From positions 3,348,001 to 3,412,000 of the forward strand of contig JAUKTV010000002.1 of NCBI GenBank assembly GCA_030549205.1: 64,000 bases of DNA. Direction: 5' to 3'. The number at the start of each line of letters is the position of its first letter. The stretch's first letter is position 1. Shown piece by piece: positions 42,605 to 56,800 of this stretch. Origin of the DNA: Apiosordaria backusii (taxonomy: Eukaryota > Ascomycota > Sordariomycetes > Sordariales > Lasiosphaeriaceae). The notes beneath the pieces are model-generated. The model saw nothing but the letters and a program-made list of their open reading frames with translations. It had not been told where the DNA came from and did not search any database. Made by a program: the position numbers and the translations under genes.

Positions 42605-45600
42605 GGTTTGAGGGTTTGGGATCGATGAGAAGTGCGCCGCTATAAGTTTGGTATATGCTTGAGGGCGTGGGAGGGCGGAGAAGGGTCTAAACGCACCGGA
42701 TATATACCTATCTTATTTGCATATGAGTATAGGTAATTATACATCACGGTGCGAGGACGTGGAGGCCTTTGTTTGTTACAGAGACATCCATGACATACAT
42801 AACGTCAAACAAAGGAGCTGGGGCCGCGCCGTCAAACCTGATACAGACTGAATAGGAAGCAGCCATCCCAAGAAGCCATCATTGTCCTTGAATCAAGATA
42901 ATCAAGACACTGTATGCCGTTTGCCAAACCAAACATGGCTATTTGGGTTGGCTTGTTGATTGAAGTGCTATCCTCAGGCTTCAATATCTGATGAATGAGC
43001 AAGCGGTACTCGTAGGGCTTTGCTTCTTTCTCACCTGACTTTCCCTTGTAGTGGGTAAAGTTGTGGATTGTCGATGGTGTATTTGGCTACCTGGTATTCG
43101 GGTCGCCCACACGGCTAGAGCTGGCTAGGTGTTAGCTCCGAACTTGTATGATATGGCTGAGCACTTCTAGGCTGATGGGATGATTGGGATGGCTCTTGAA
43201 TACAGGAACTTGTTCTTAATTTGCTCAAGTTAGTTGTGGAAACTCTCAAGGGGACACCGTCAAGTCTCAGCGGTGTGTCCTTTCTTGTCAATGCGTCTCA
43301 CTTCTAGTCTTCATACTCAAAAGAAAGATGATCAGTAACGTCACCAATATTGTAGTAACGGTGTATGGGTAACTTGAGACGAATGTATACCATTAGTATG
43401 TCCTGGTGAAGGTTGGAATATACGGGGCGGTTGTTCATGAGGTGGGTATGTCTTAGTATGCCTTCTAGCCGGGTCGGAGTCAAGTTCGGCGTTGCTTGCT
43501 CAATGATGTTTTTTTGTTAAGAGGAGGAGATGAAAGCAATGCACAGTATTTCTTTCTTATTCACAATTAGATCTCTGAGATCTAGTGTAATGTGATGTCC
43601 AGTCAACAGATTATATTCATCTCCTGACACCAAACTAAACGTTTACGATGGTAACTCAAGCTGATCTCTAGGTAGCCATATCCCTAAAGAAGAGCCAGTG
43701 AAGATAATAATTAGGTGAAGAGACAGATTATAAGGCACAGAATGACCTATGGCTTGAGATCATGTTGGTTGGATGTTTGGAAAGTGTTTGTTTACTTTGT
43801 GTGGATCCCAGTGAAAAGGGGCATCATTCACAGCTTCTGCCAACCCCAAGAGCAACACATCGAACAGCAACTTTTCTGGTGTTCCTGAGATCTAGACTAC
43901 CTGGTATTTCTATGTAGTTAGTTCTTTGAAAGAAAATGTGCCCTCTTTGATCATTTTTTATAAATTTCACAGCTTACCGCTTTGAAGCTGCCAATGTCAC
44001 CACACTCTAGATGCACAGCAACAACCCAGACTCACGCCATTTCAGAGTGTGCTCTAGAACTTGAACATTACCGTCATGATTGCTCCTTCAGTAAAGTCAA
44101 TACCGCCATAGAAACCACGTGTCTATGGGTCTAATCGGTAGGTCATTTGACACTTTGTTGAGTAGCCTTCAAGACTGATCGGTGGCTTGTGTGAGACCAG
44201 ACTGATTTCACCACAGAGCCGCCAACCAAATACAACCGCATAATCCTTAAGAAGAGAGTTTCACCGAAGTTGCCACAGTCGGCGCTCTTCCCTAGGTATC
44301 CTTCAGCCACCGGCAGGCACCTCTCTAAAGTTCCTCTGGAGCAGCCGTCGCAATGTGAAATGTCACTACCAGCAAAGTACAAACTTGTGCACTCGATTGC
44401 CTCGCATCCAGATATTGCCAGCTTGCACAAGACCCTAGCTCCCCGACCACCAAATCTAGACTCAGCCCTCATCCGGATGGACGAGCAGTCACGCTGGTAA
44501 ATGGTCAGGTAGTATTTCTGCACTTCTCTTTTCGGGCCGGATCTGGATTGTGCTCCCAGGCCTAGATCTCGGAAGACACATCTCTCATGCCCACGTTTCG
44601 CGCATCATCGATGCGGGTAGTGGATGTCAACCTTGACTGGAAAGATAATAAAAAATGATGTGATCGGATAGATAGAAAGTCAACAATAGTGAATGAATGG
44701 TTGGGCATCAAGACAACCGCGGCAAGCTGCACTTTCTTCCCCGGGCCTTCCTTGGTAGACGCACATAGAAGGAGAACAGACGACGGCGACTTTCACTGCG
44801 CAAGTCCACGGCATCTATCACTACACTAGTCTGCTCAACAGCTGCTAATGCATGATCTACCACGCGTACACACAGCACTGTGCAGTAGTGGTGCCGGTGG
44901 TGGCAATGGGGTGAGGTGTGTGTGCGCGTGTGTGTCCAGCATCTGATGCGGTGGTATGACAGCCACTGCTTCCACTGATGGAAGTTACACGAGGGTGGAT
45001 CATGCCCGGGAATGGAGAGTCTGGACTCGAGAACACTCCCCAAACTTTACCAACTAGTCCTCTTTTGTTCGTTTGTTCATGTCGTTCTTTTCCTGAGGAT
45101 ACCACCACCCCTATGATTCACCCCTACCTTATCTTTCCCCCCGAAGAAATGGCCACCCGGACCCGACTCGATATTAAACCCCCTACCGGTCGGCCATTCT
45201 AACTCCCTTTCCGCTCTGAAACCACTTAGTCTACCCCTTTCCTTCTCCAATTCCTCATCACGAGGCTTGGCACCGCTGGTGGGAGGAGAAACGACGAATT
45301 CTTGTACGACAAGACGGGTGGACGGGCCAAGAATGGTGGACGGCAATCCACCAGCCCTTCTGTAACACCAAACCCTACACCAGAAAAAGAACTCATTGGA
45401 AGGGAAAGATCCTGCGGAAGGGAGAGAACACAGAAACAGAAGCAAAAGAAAGGAACACAAGTTAAACGGAAGAATAGTAGAAGTGGGTTGAACAGATACG
45501 GTAGCAGAGACACAGTGGAAGGAGGCTAGGCAATCGAGTGAGACATCCTACGCTGCACAGTGATACAGAGTACACCACTTGAGAGAAGCAGAAAGAAAAA

Positions 45601-46609
45601 AGAAAAGAAAGGTGGCTTGTGATGAGACAAGCCGTTCTTCCGTTTTCCCCGACAATTCCCTCTTTTGGGGCTTTTCTGGTAGTGACAGACACAAGCACTG
45701 TCCGACAGATGGATGCTTCGGCCTTCTTTCTTTCCATCTTGTGTTCTTGTGTTCGAGATCCGAGAACAAAAGAACAAGAACACCAGGGCACAAAGGTGAC
45801 GTGAGAAAACTGGCTGGTAATATGGAGATATCCGAGATTGTAAACAAACATTTTCCATGGCTTCGTTTCAAGTCATAGTTCAACGTGACGTCTAAAATCC
45901 AATACATATTGTGTAGACCGTCTTTAGAATGCAAATTGCCAATATGCAAAGCCTTCCTCTCTGCAATAAAAACCATGCTCTCGCCGGTCCATAAACCCAA
46001 CGCCACGACCACCCCCTTCAACCCCCTGACAACACACAGCGCCCATCCTACTGTCATATCATCATCCCCAAGTCATGCGTCATACAAAAAACCCGCAAAC
46101 ATACGCCCCCCAAAATGTGTTCCCCCCGAATGACACTACCTGGTACCCATCCCCTACTAGCGCCCTCCCTTTTCCGCCTCGTCCCACCACAACTTAATAT
46201 ATCCACGGCGAACACATGTCCTTCCCCAATTCCTACACTTTCCAATTAGTGGCGCGCGCCCGCGCTTGTTTTGCTTTTGCTCTCACGCGCTAGTCTCTGG
46301 CCACCTTGTGTTGTAAAGCGCAGCTACCCGTCTCCCCCGTCTGAGAAGGGCCGGTGGGTAGGTGGGTGAGCTAAAAAGAACTGCAGGTTTCCGTTGGGTA
46401 GGTACAGTAGTAAGCAGATACTGTGTGTGCTCTTGGAGTTGCCACTCTTGCTCCCCTTCAGCCAGCCGTGTTGTTCGGGGTTCCCCCAGCCCTTTTTACT
46501 TCCTTCTATTTGCCCCTTCCCGTCGGCTCGGGCAGGTCGGTTGAAATCGCTGTTCCAGAAATTCTGGGCCTTTTCTCACCCCCTCCAGTGTAAATGTATA
46601 ATTGCAGTT
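42605..46609. other. 4-kb intergenic region
   Basis: No supported gene. A short plus frame at 44270-44500 and an antisense frame at 44143-44523 overlap each other and neither shows a domain. The interval 45075-45860 contains several antiparallel 80-130 codon frames in purine/pyrimidine-skewed sequence, again without a domain. The right end is the 3' flank of the BRCT gene. Confidence 0.45.
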
Positions 46610-47821
46610 TTACTGTGTACTTGTAGGCTTTTGCGCTGTCTTTGCAAAAATCCCACCCCCTGACCCCCCTTGCCGTTCGTTGACCGTGCTCTCTACAAAT
46701 CTACCCTCCGGCTGCCGCTTCCCAGCTTTGATGCTCTCCATCACCCAGTCCACACTGACGAATTTGACGCCTCGGCCTCGAACAGTCTTGATTTCTTTTT
46801 GTAGTTTTTGAGCCGCTAGCCCACCACCGGCGAAAGTGGTTTTACCCAAGATGACGTGCGTGACCTGCTTCTTTGCGAGGTGAAGGGCAACTTTTGCCCC
46901 GTTGGAGGCGAGGAGGTGTTTTAGTTTGTGGTCGGAGATGGCCGAGTAAGTGGAACCGTTGATGTAGATGACGAGGTTGTCGAAGATGCCCTTCTTGGGG
47001 GAGGCTGGTTCGGCGGAGGGTTTGCTAGGTGGTGATAATATTGGGGGTGGGTGATATGTTGCTGTGGATGATGATCTGTCGCCGCGAGTGGCCTTGGGAG
47101 AAGCAAAGAATCTTGGTTTGTGAGTGGTTTTCTGTTCTGACTGGTCTAATTTGCCGTCGTGATCAAGCTCTGGGGGAGTATAGAATCTTGGTTTCTGCGT
47201 GGTTTCTTGTTCTTGCTCGGCTACTCGGGCAAATGCGGCTCCTTCTTCTGGGGTGAGCCCATCATCTTCCTCTCCAGGATCAGAGCCCTGTGTTGAAAAT
47301 AATGGCTTTTGCTTAAAGAGCTGTAGTTGAGCTTCTTGCTCTTCCGCTTCTAGCCGGGCGAAGATCTCCCTTTCCTCTGCTGTGAGTCCATCCTCCCCTT
47401 CTTCTTGACCAAGTCCTTCCCCTTTTTTTTCTGCTGGTTTTGCTGGTATTGGCGGTGTCTTCTCCCTCTTCTCATGCTCCTCCTCCAGCTTCCGTTTCTT
47501 ACCTGGATTCCTCAGCATTTCTAACACGCTCTTCCTCTGCCCCGTAGCCAACTCCCTCACCTCCTTGGGTATATACATCCCCAGCTTCTCATCATATTCC
47601 TGTGCCCCGTACCCCACAGTGTCACTCATAAACTCTTCTCCTCCACCATTCCCGCCCTTGAACTGGTAGTTCATCTTCTTGAACCGTGACTCCTGCCATC
47701 CTTGCGGACCGCGGGTTTCAGCGCGCTGGTGGCCTGTTGATGAGGAATTCCAAGGGTCGAAGCGCTGGAGGTTTGGTTCTGCCGGGGCTTTTGGTATTTT
47801 GCGTGGCCGACCTCGGGGCAT
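46610..47821 (-). CDS. AT-hook and BRCT-domain protein
   Basis: Single exon of 403 residues starting at the ATG 47819-47821. An AT-hook-like RGRPRK is at residues 3-8. A conserved-looking segment follows at about 40-95 (KKMNYQFKGG, SDTVGYGAQEYDEKLGMYIP). Residues 150-265 are acidic and contain a degenerate duplication: GLTAEEREIFARLEAEEQE against GLTPEEGAAFARVAEQEQE, each leading to a KPLF/KPRF motif, then a third partial copy ending in KPRFFASPK. A single BRCT domain occupies about 282-380, with GIFDNLVIYINGST, QVTHVILGKTT and VKFVSVDWVMESIKAGKR. Family knowledge: BRCT domains bind phosphopeptides or DNA ends in repair and replication. The AT-hook plus BRCT layout suggests a chromatin or repair role, but I cannot name the orthologue. 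The Rev1 BRCT has a similar start, but no polymerase domain is present. Confidence 0.85.
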   Translation of the reverse strand: MPRGRPRKIPKAPAEPNLQRFDPWNSSSTGHQRAETRGPQGWQESRFKKMNYQFKGGNGGGEEFMSDTVGYGAQEYDEKLGMYIPKEVRELATGQRKSVLEMLRNPGKKRKLEEEHEKREKTPPIPAKPAEKKGEGLGQEEGEDGLTAEEREIFARLEAEEQEAQLQLFKQKPLFSTQGSDPGEEDDGLTPEEGAAFARVAEQEQETTQKPRFYTPPELDHDGKLDQSEQKTTHKPRFFASPKATRGDRSSSTATYHPPPILSPPSKPSAEPASPKKGIFDNLVIYINGSTYSAISDHKLKHLLASNGAKVALHLAKKQVTHVILGKTTFAGGGLAAQKLQKEIKTVRGRGVKFVSVDWVMESIKAGKRQPEGRFVESTVNERQGGSGGGIFAKTAQKPTSTQ

Positions 47822-50800
47822 GGTTATTGCTTTTTCCTGCCTTCCCTGTTTGGATTTGCCGGGGGTGGTGATTGGTCAATCTGAAGCAAACGGCTGAGTG
47901 CTGCTGATGTCAATTTTGATGCAGGGAAGAAGTCGCCATGAATGATGCAAGGTAATGGTCAAGTAATATTTTTACTGCTTCTTGCAAAAATAAACAGGCA
48001 GGCAGAAATGAAGAATGAAGCCAACAAAGAAGAGCCCGAAACACACAGACACGCTCCCTGCGCCCAAGTCGCGTCGGTCGCCACCTGGCAACACCAACTC
48101 AAGCTCCATCATCGCAGGTCTGCGGCACGAAGTCACGTGATAACCCTCCATCCCACCACCAACCAGCGTAATACCCCACCAAACCTCCTGCATGTATTGC
48201 TCACTGTCATTTTCAGCCTCTTCAATCTTTCACCATTAGGTGTGATCCTGCATCGGCCATTTGCGCCCTTTTCTCTGACCACCCACCGCCGAAAACAAAA
48301 CTGACGCATCGATAACAGTGTAACATCCCCCATTCCCCGAGCGAATGCTCCCCGTAAATAGCCTAGCAATTAACCCAGCTGTCACACCCAACAGCGTCAC
48401 ATCCAGCCATACTTTCTCAACTCTTCACAGTAAAAATACTCTACAGGTTGGTCGTTTTCTGCTCATGGCTATCACATAGCCTTTCTGTTCACTGTTTCCC
48501 TTGTGTTGGTGGAGTGCACCACGCTCTGTCCATCCATCCGGAACTTCAACTTTCTCAATCACGGTAGCGATTTGTCAAACCCCTTTTCACCTTCCCGTCT
48601 TTTCGGGATCCGAGCACACACCTCTTCTCCCCACGTACCGCCGTTCATACCTATCTACTTCCATCACACCTAGCACCCCCCAAGCGATTCTGCAAGGGAG
48701 ATCATAATACCCTTCACTACCACATAACAGTGTTTCCCGTGCTGCCCATGTTTGTTCAAAGCTATGGTATCCCCAGGTTCAAAAACTCAGGTAGCGAGAA
48801 AGTGTGATATGGTTGATTATCCATCCCCCTTATTTACCCCCTATTATACCCAGGATTACCATCCCGTCCCTTACCAAAACGCCATCCCCCTTTTTACCCC
48901 CACGAGACACGGGGTCTGTTTCGTTGAGACTGCATTTTGGTTCACGTTTCCAAAACTCTAGCTTTGGTTTAGTTTGGTTTGGTTTCTTCTTCTTCAAGAC
49001 TGGGAAATATATGTGATGTTCAAACATTAAGGCATGAATGATCTCCATACTACATCTCTCGTTAACGCACAATTTGTGTGGGGGATGATGGATCGTTCCG
49101 ATGCGCATTGCATATGGCCTGCAGTGCAACTCGTGCATATTCATGCCGTCCGTCGTTTCCCTTCCTCCCTCCCTCGTCCCTGTCTGTCACAGTCTGTCTA
49201 CAATTTGGGAGCCGCTCGTGTAGTTGACGGGCAGCAGGAAACACCACCACGAGAACGACCCCCTTTTTTTGGTTTCGTTTTTGGCATGGATCCCTTATTA
49301 CTGACCTTTTCTCCCATGTCTGATGTTGCTTCCCCAGCCGCTGGGAAACGTACGCGGTGGTCATTGCGGCGGCGGTGGTGGTGACATTTCCACTCATGGC
49401 CCATCTGTTGATGCCATGTCACCGCATGTGAGTAGGTAGGTAGGTACGGTAAGTAGAAAGAGCATCATGTAAGGCAAGGCAGCACGCCGCCCGAAAAGTA
49501 ATATCAACAACGGGCGGCATGCAGTTACTCTACTTTTGCACAACCTCACCTTACCTTCACATTTACCTACCTTACCCGAATTCACCTGCCTCACAGCAGT
49601 TCATGCAACGACGGCTACTGCAAACTGCAACTGCACCCGCACATAACAAACTGTATACTGTATGTAACGGCGACGGACAGGAACGTCCGGACGGACGGGT
49701 CTGCACTCCAGCTTGCTGCAATGCCACTGCCCTGAGCCTGCCTCTCTACCTTACCTTGTCTGGTTGTTTTCATCAGAAACTTGGAAACTCAACGCTGTCG
49801 ATATGTTTGGCGCTATTGGCTCTCTCAAAGACCACGTTTGGCGGCATATATCACCAAAAGGAATGTGATATAAGCCCCCATCACACAATGCAATTTGTGC
49901 CTATTCCTAAACCTTCCCAAACATCCTATATTCCCACAATTATGTACTTCCAAGCCACTTCATCGATCAACCCTGCAAGCCATCCATCCCGGATCATTCA
50001 TTCATCCCCCCCAGATCCAGCCAGAGATCTCATGTCATACCTACCCTACCGGCATCCAAATTCATGCGCTTGCCTACCTACACTACCTCAACATAGATCC
50101 CCGGTCGCCGTCCACACACGGACCATAAAACGGACCATTATCTCCCCAGGTTCACGGGCCAGCAAACTGCAAACATTGTACGATATAGTCTAGTTGATCT
50201 ACAGTACCATCTGGAGATCATTCATTCCTTTGAACATCTGTGTTCCCCCCCCCCCCCCCCAACCCCAGCTCTCCCCGCACGCTGAGTGTCGCCCATCGAC
50301 CGTCTGGGCCAAGTTCTCTCCTTCACAATCCATGCCCACATTTGGTGGTTACTCACAAAAGAACCGCCAAACAGCAACTGAGCATTCCGGGCAGTTGAGC
50401 TTGGTTCTTGTTGGCCCCCTAACCTAACCCCACGAGAGGTCAGCCAGTCTGTGCCTCCGCCCGTCACGTCAGCCAACTTACCCACCACCCACCACAACCG
50501 CCCGCTCAAAACCCTCAGCGACACCGCCGCCCGAGTGTCGTACAAGCTTTTTGGGGTCTTCAAACAACCCTAGTATAGGTAAGCAAGAACCCACCGTCTT
50601 GGGGGTTCAATCAAGAAGCCACGATGCCGTTGGTAGACTTGGCTCGGTGTCCGCGAAGCTCTCGTGTAACAACCAGAATGAAGTAAACCCCCCTTTTCGA
50701 GGCAAAGGGAAAGCGGTGTGTCCAATGGTGGGAAGTTCATATCGACACCCCAAAATCATGAACCATCACCAGACCCCGAAAAACAAATATTTCCCAAAAG

Positions 50801-53800
50801 ATTTCATCAAAAACTAGCAAACGCAGGCAAGAGGCTCAGCCATTGTCTCTTTCCCTCTTTCAATATCATTGTATGAAATACTTTTGCCGTATGCGTATCA
50901 TACTGACTTGCAGTTATTATACCGCCCCTCGCTGCGCCGATGCCGGGTGGGTGCATCAGACTCATGCACCACACCATGCTCAGTCGGCCTGTCAGTCAGT
51001 TTGTTTGTGTGTGTGTGTGTGTGTGTGTGTCCCGCTGATCTTTTCTTTGTTCTGTCAAGTAAGTTCGGTCAGTCAGCCTCCACTGACTGGCTTGCTGATA
51101 TCTTCCTATCACAACCTGCCTCAGCAGCAGCGAAACCATGTACCCCCGCGTCCACTTTACCCAATCCTGGACCCCATGGCATCCGTAAGACGCCCCCCCT
51201 CAGGTAGCAATTTGCGCGATCGCGGAGACAAAAGATCTCGTACATACATAACGCAGTATACTCACACTACATTTGCTGCTGCATGTCGGGAATGCGAGCG
51301 AGGTCCCCCCAGACAAACACAAGCACCGGCAGAAGCAGCAGCAAGCAGCACGGCGAGGAAGCAACAAGCACCCCTCCTCTCCCAGGGTTCCCTTCATGCA
51401 AGGTGGCCCAGCAGGAGCACAATACCGCGCCTTGATCCGATGGGACAGAAACGGGCCTCTGCCTGATCGAATGGACGAGCAGCGGGGGGTTGGGTCGCAA
51501 TTCATCAAGGAATCACTTTGGTATCTGTTGTGATCCAGTTGCAATTAGGAAAGAAAACCCGGCTCCGAGTCTCTCTTCCCTTGTGGCTTTCCTGCCCTCT
51601 TGAGTGGTCGGCGGAGAGGAAGCAACCCGATCCCATGGGGCCAGCTACCTATCTCTGCTATGCTGGATGCTTGCCATGTCGTAGCGTGGTGCGAGGGGGT
51701 GTGCTGTATGCAGCAAGCCAGGCTAATGTAGGACAGCGCATCGGGAGAGACAGATCTTCCATACAGCATACAGAGAGCCTTGAGGCTACTCCTGCAGTGC
51801 TCCCGTCGTCACCCACGCTGGCATGGTCCCGACAGCGAACACCCTCTCAAGCTAGGCCACGACAAAAGAGAGGGGCGACAGAGCCGCTCATGAGAATCGC
51901 TAGATAGATCCTGGCGGCAGAGCTCCGCTCATGAACGGTTGATTGCCTGCCACCATCAGGAGGTAGGCGTCGTCTTGGAGCGTCAATATAGCAGCGGGAT
52001 TTTGACAGCACTTTACTACCCTCTGAAGCCTCAAAAGGATCTGATCTCGCTCGGTTATGGGCCGTCGGTGGAAGAAGGACCGACCAGGGAAAGCATCGGG
52101 GGCATCAGCAAAGACGAGGCGGGGGCGGGGAAGCATGGAAAATGCCGAGGAGAACAAGAGGTGCAATGGCGGCACACCCGAGTCTGGTTGCGAATTGCTT
52201 CCCCGGGTTCTTTACTCTTTGAATTCTCGAATCTAGCGCACTTTGGAGTGTTCATCGTCGTTCTGACCCCAGAGAGCTCCATGGCTTCCGTGGGGCTATC
52301 AGGAGTTGGGCCCAAGACGGCTGGCGTCCTCGTTCAGTCGATGTACCACCAAAGCAGACAATCGTGGTGGAGCAATGAGGAGAGTTGAAGGCGAGCTTTC
52401 TGGCGCTCTCTCATTGGTCTTCTAGCGCCAACGACTTGGCCATTGTCTCTTTTCATCCTGGCTTGGGGGTTGCCGATGTGTTTATCGAGCGCGACTTTTC
52501 GCGAACCGGGGGAGACGACGTCAAAAGAGGGGTTGGTGTAGTGAGAGCAAAGTAGCGGTGTGAGCCGGTTGGAGGCGCACAGTGTGAGACAACAAGTCGG
52601 GGGATGTACCCGTTGACAGAAAAAGAGCAGCAGCATCGAGAATGTCTTCTTGTTCTCCTGGAAGCTGTGCAGTGCTTCCAGAACATGTCACCACCACGAC
52701 CACCATCCTACCCGTGCATACGTTTTGCAACAAGTCCATGTGGACCTGTGGACAACCACTGCACTATGGTGCAGATCCAGAGGAGGGTATGGGTCAACAA
52801 GATGGCCCAAATTTAGGATATGAGATATCGGGCCTGTCAGAAGCCTGTCAAGACGGCTAAAACCCAGTTTGAAAGGGAAAAACTTCCTTTTGATCCCTGC
52901 CGAACCAGACTTGTCATGTTGCGCAGCCGATGCCTCTGTCATTCAGCGAATGACATTGGGCAGCAGACCAGGGCCAGTCTTCGGCTTGTTGAGTCGTTGA
53001 GAACAGAATCTGATGGAGAATACCATCTGGTGGTCAGCAACAAGAGAGATACCGAGTCTGTTTGGCGGGTTCGGGAATGAGAAATCAACCGCACTGTGAT
53101 GGTCCGGACCTTCTCCTCGTCCACTCACACCACATCAAGACCACCCTCTCGCGTGTGCCACCCACACGCACACACGCGCACTCCCCACCGTTTCCATCCT
53201 GGCAGCCATGTAAGGCGGAAAACGGTCCGCACATGCAGCTTGTTTCTGGCGAATAGGAGCAGCAAAGCGAGGCAAGAACACTGTTCAACTGCCCTATGAT
53301 TTGCATGATCCGATGTCCCGCCCGAACAATCCTAGTCAAAAAGGATGTCTTGGTCGAGGCGCGAGGGATGAAGAATGAATTGCTTTCGAGCTGAATTTCA
53401 GAGACGACAATGTCTTGGATGGATATCAAAGGCCAATTGGAGGCTTGACGATGGCAAGCTGACCTCGAAGTCAAGCCTTCACGCGCAAACAAACCAGGTC
53501 CCGGGACTGGATAGGAGCTGCTGGGATGCCTCTCCAAAGTATCTCGTTGTGGGTGTGGGCTTGAAGACGTGGTTCGCGTTGATTGGACTGATGGGGGCCT
53601 GGCCAGTCAGTACCACATCCCACCAAAGTTGGCGCGGGAAGATAAAGCCAAACCCGAACCGACATGCTGAGAGAAAGGAGGGTTCATGTATCAGCCAGCC
53701 TTTGCTATCGCGACGCCCTCATCATTGTCAGCTTCCTGGTCTCGTCGTTATTGCGCAATCAACAGATTAGGTGCTTCGGTCCCGGGTGGACCTGTGAGGA

Positions 53801-56800
53801 ACAGGTGAGCTTATCGGCCATGAGTAAAAAGCTAGTTTCGCTGTCATGAGCTCGCTTTGTCGTCATCGCATATCATGATGCATTCACAATGCTTTGTGGG
53901 TTGCGGGCACGCTAGCGGATAGCGGATACATGGCAGGGAGCCTGTCCGTGAAGCCTCGGATCTCTGTCGATGGCTGGCCGGGTGCCCGGGCGTGTTGAGG
54001 TCGGGGTTTGCAGGGGAGCTTCGGGACGGTCCACACTCGGAGGCGTCGGCGCAGGCGTACACTAATTATCAAGAAACGGGGTCGATTCTTTGTGTTGAGG
54101 GTTGGGACTGGAAGGTTGGAAGAGACAGGGGAGGGGGGGTTGAAAGCCATCCCCTGCAAGAACAAGAAACTGAAACACCCCCTCTTCGATTCGAGTAGAC
54201 CGCAGCAGCGCGATTGGAGCAGTCCATCCTCGAGCACCTAACCGCTGTGCATTTGTCCGCATGCAAGTGTTGAGCCCTTTGGAGAATTTCTATCCAGGAT
54301 CCTTGTGCGCCGAGGCTCTGGACTCTTCCTGATCTTCTTGGGTTGAAATTTGAATGTACACCTACCCTCAGGGGAATTGTTGTTAGTGTGGCCAGGGTCA
54401 TTTTCTAGCATCTTCCACCAAATAACCCCTTGTCCCACTAACAATAAATACCGTGGAATAGGTGTAGTGCCGCTAGTGCGTAGCCTCGCGACGCAGGGAC
54501 CTCATCTGCCTTTGGCGAGGGAGGAGAAACAGAAACGCATGCCATCACTCCCGCTTATCCCCCCGAAAAGAACGTGATCAGAGCGCCGCTGTGGTTTCAG
54601 GCCTAATTTGGGAGAGACAAAAGAAACATCCAAGACACACGAGGGGTTGGTGGCTTGGACCGTTTTGCTCGAGGGAGAACACCCCTGAAGCCCCTTTGGC
54701 AGATTGATATCGAGATATCATTTGATAATAACGAACTCCGGACGAATTCATCCACATCACCGCCTTTCTGTGCCGCAAGAATTATTATACCGTTACTTTC
54801 TTGATTGGGTGTTGCGATGGTTTGGGGTTTCTCTGGCATGCACAGTATGTTGCATAGCATGCAAACCAGGGAATGTGTGAGGCTGAACGTGCTGCATCTG
54901 GCACCCTCCAGCACATGAGCATCGCAGTTGCATCTCCGAAGCCAGTGTTGTGACGGGTCAACTGGCTGGGAAGTTGGTGATAGAAAGGTTTGCTGCTGGC
55001 TTGCGCCACTGCCATCCCTCGACAAGAATGTTTGCTGCTGCGCCGCCTCGACCACGTTCTGTCGCAACACAGGCACTCAACAGGACCGGCAGTTGACGAG
55101 AACACAGCATGAAAATGCGGTTGTTCTGGCATTTCCCAGGACCTGCGGCCGGGTCATGCACCGCACCGCATGAAGTTTCCAGGGATCCGGGCAAGGCAGT
55201 ATCGGCAAGTGATCTGTCATCGCGACATTCTGCTGCCACCGCTGACGTCCCGTGAAGAGGACTGAAAACAAGGCGAAGGTCGGAAAAGAAAAAGCTGTAA
55301 TAATGGCCTCTCTTTTTTTAGCATCAACACCCATCAACCGACAAGAAACAAAACTCCACTTCCAGTCACCCGTTCAGGGTGGCGGGATCATGATGGTCTC
55401 GGGTGGAACATGGGCGGGAGCGAGTTGGACGGGGTTTCTTGGTGAGGGTGCGGTCCGCTCGGGATGTCGTCCCAGTGGGCGCCGGTTCTACCCACACGGG
55501 GTTCATCGGGACCTCTCAACGTCAAGTGACCTCGGCTACAGCCAGTCCTCGAGAGCCACGATTCTGGTCGAAGATGCTGAGTTGTGACAGACTGTAGCGA
55601 GGCTTGCCACGTCCACACACCAAGTGTGCCTTTTGTCCTTCTTGTTCTTGTCAGGGGATATCACAAGGTGAGCTTTTGATATTGAAGTTGACGTTGGTTT
55701 GGCTTTAATGGTGCGTTGTTGTTCTCCTTGTGATGGAGGCCCACATGAAGAAAATCCCCTCTGTTGCCAAGTCCACATCGCCGAGCCGGCCAATTCGATC
55801 ACTGTGATCACTGTGCAGTGGACGTTGTGTTGTAATCCGCAAAAAAACGCGCCCAGCCACTTCGGGGGTGTGTGTTAATCCGGGGGGCTAGCGAAATGTT
55901 TTCTGACGATGATGATGACTGGGAATATCAAATTCAGTAGAAAATTCGGGGCCGAGGTCTGTTTCCAAACACCGGATCTTCGTCTTGCGGGAAATTGACG
56001 TCGAAACATGTCATGACGGGAGCGGTCGTGCATTGCAGGGCAGGGCTTTGCGGTGATCTTGCATTGGTGCCCTTCAACCCGGCAGCACATCGATGGACGC
56101 GCATCTGGATCTCCATCTTCACAGATGGATGGCCCATGGCGCGTGGAGGTGATACGGGAAGAGGGGCGGCACAGGCAAATTCCCTCGCTTCTCCACTGGA
56201 TGCCACCGACAGCAAGCAGGGGGAGGGGCGTGGGCGTGGAGGTGAGAACTTGTGTTTGCCGAACAGACAGTGTCAACATCACAGGATGCGTACCGTATAC
56301 TTGATTACCCCGCTCTTCGGGCAAGATTCAACTTCTGTCTTCCATATCGTGTCTCGCTCTTCACGTGGCGTGGCCTGTTCCGCGGTTATGATGTCTCCAT
56401 CTTGATTGTGTCCGTTGTGCGATTGAGGAATCGTTATGTCGTTTCAATTAATTGAAAAGTGATTAAGCAATGTTTGGAGCGGGAAGTTCGAGGTTCGGTG
56501 TCGCCCTACAAGCAAGAGCATTGCTGTCAGGTGGTTGGCCCGTGCAATGAGCGGACTGTGCCAGCAGCGAACCACACAGGAAAACTGCGGCACTCGCCGA
56601 GCCCGAGATCATCGCAGCCACTTCATCAACCTCCAACCACCAACCACCAACCAGCCTCTACTAGTCCTCCGCCACCATTGCTTTCGTGTTCTTTTTTCTG
56701 GTTTTTTTTTTGTTTCTCCCGCGAGTGCCGTTTCGAGGCTGAAACTGACTGAGCACTAGAACAGAGATTCCCGATGTGTCTCTCTGAGCCTTATGCATCG

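Noticed and set aside
49519..50193. 224-codon plus frame in the gene-free region
   Set aside because: Composition looks random, no domain, no promoter or splice support, and overlapping frames of similar quality exist.
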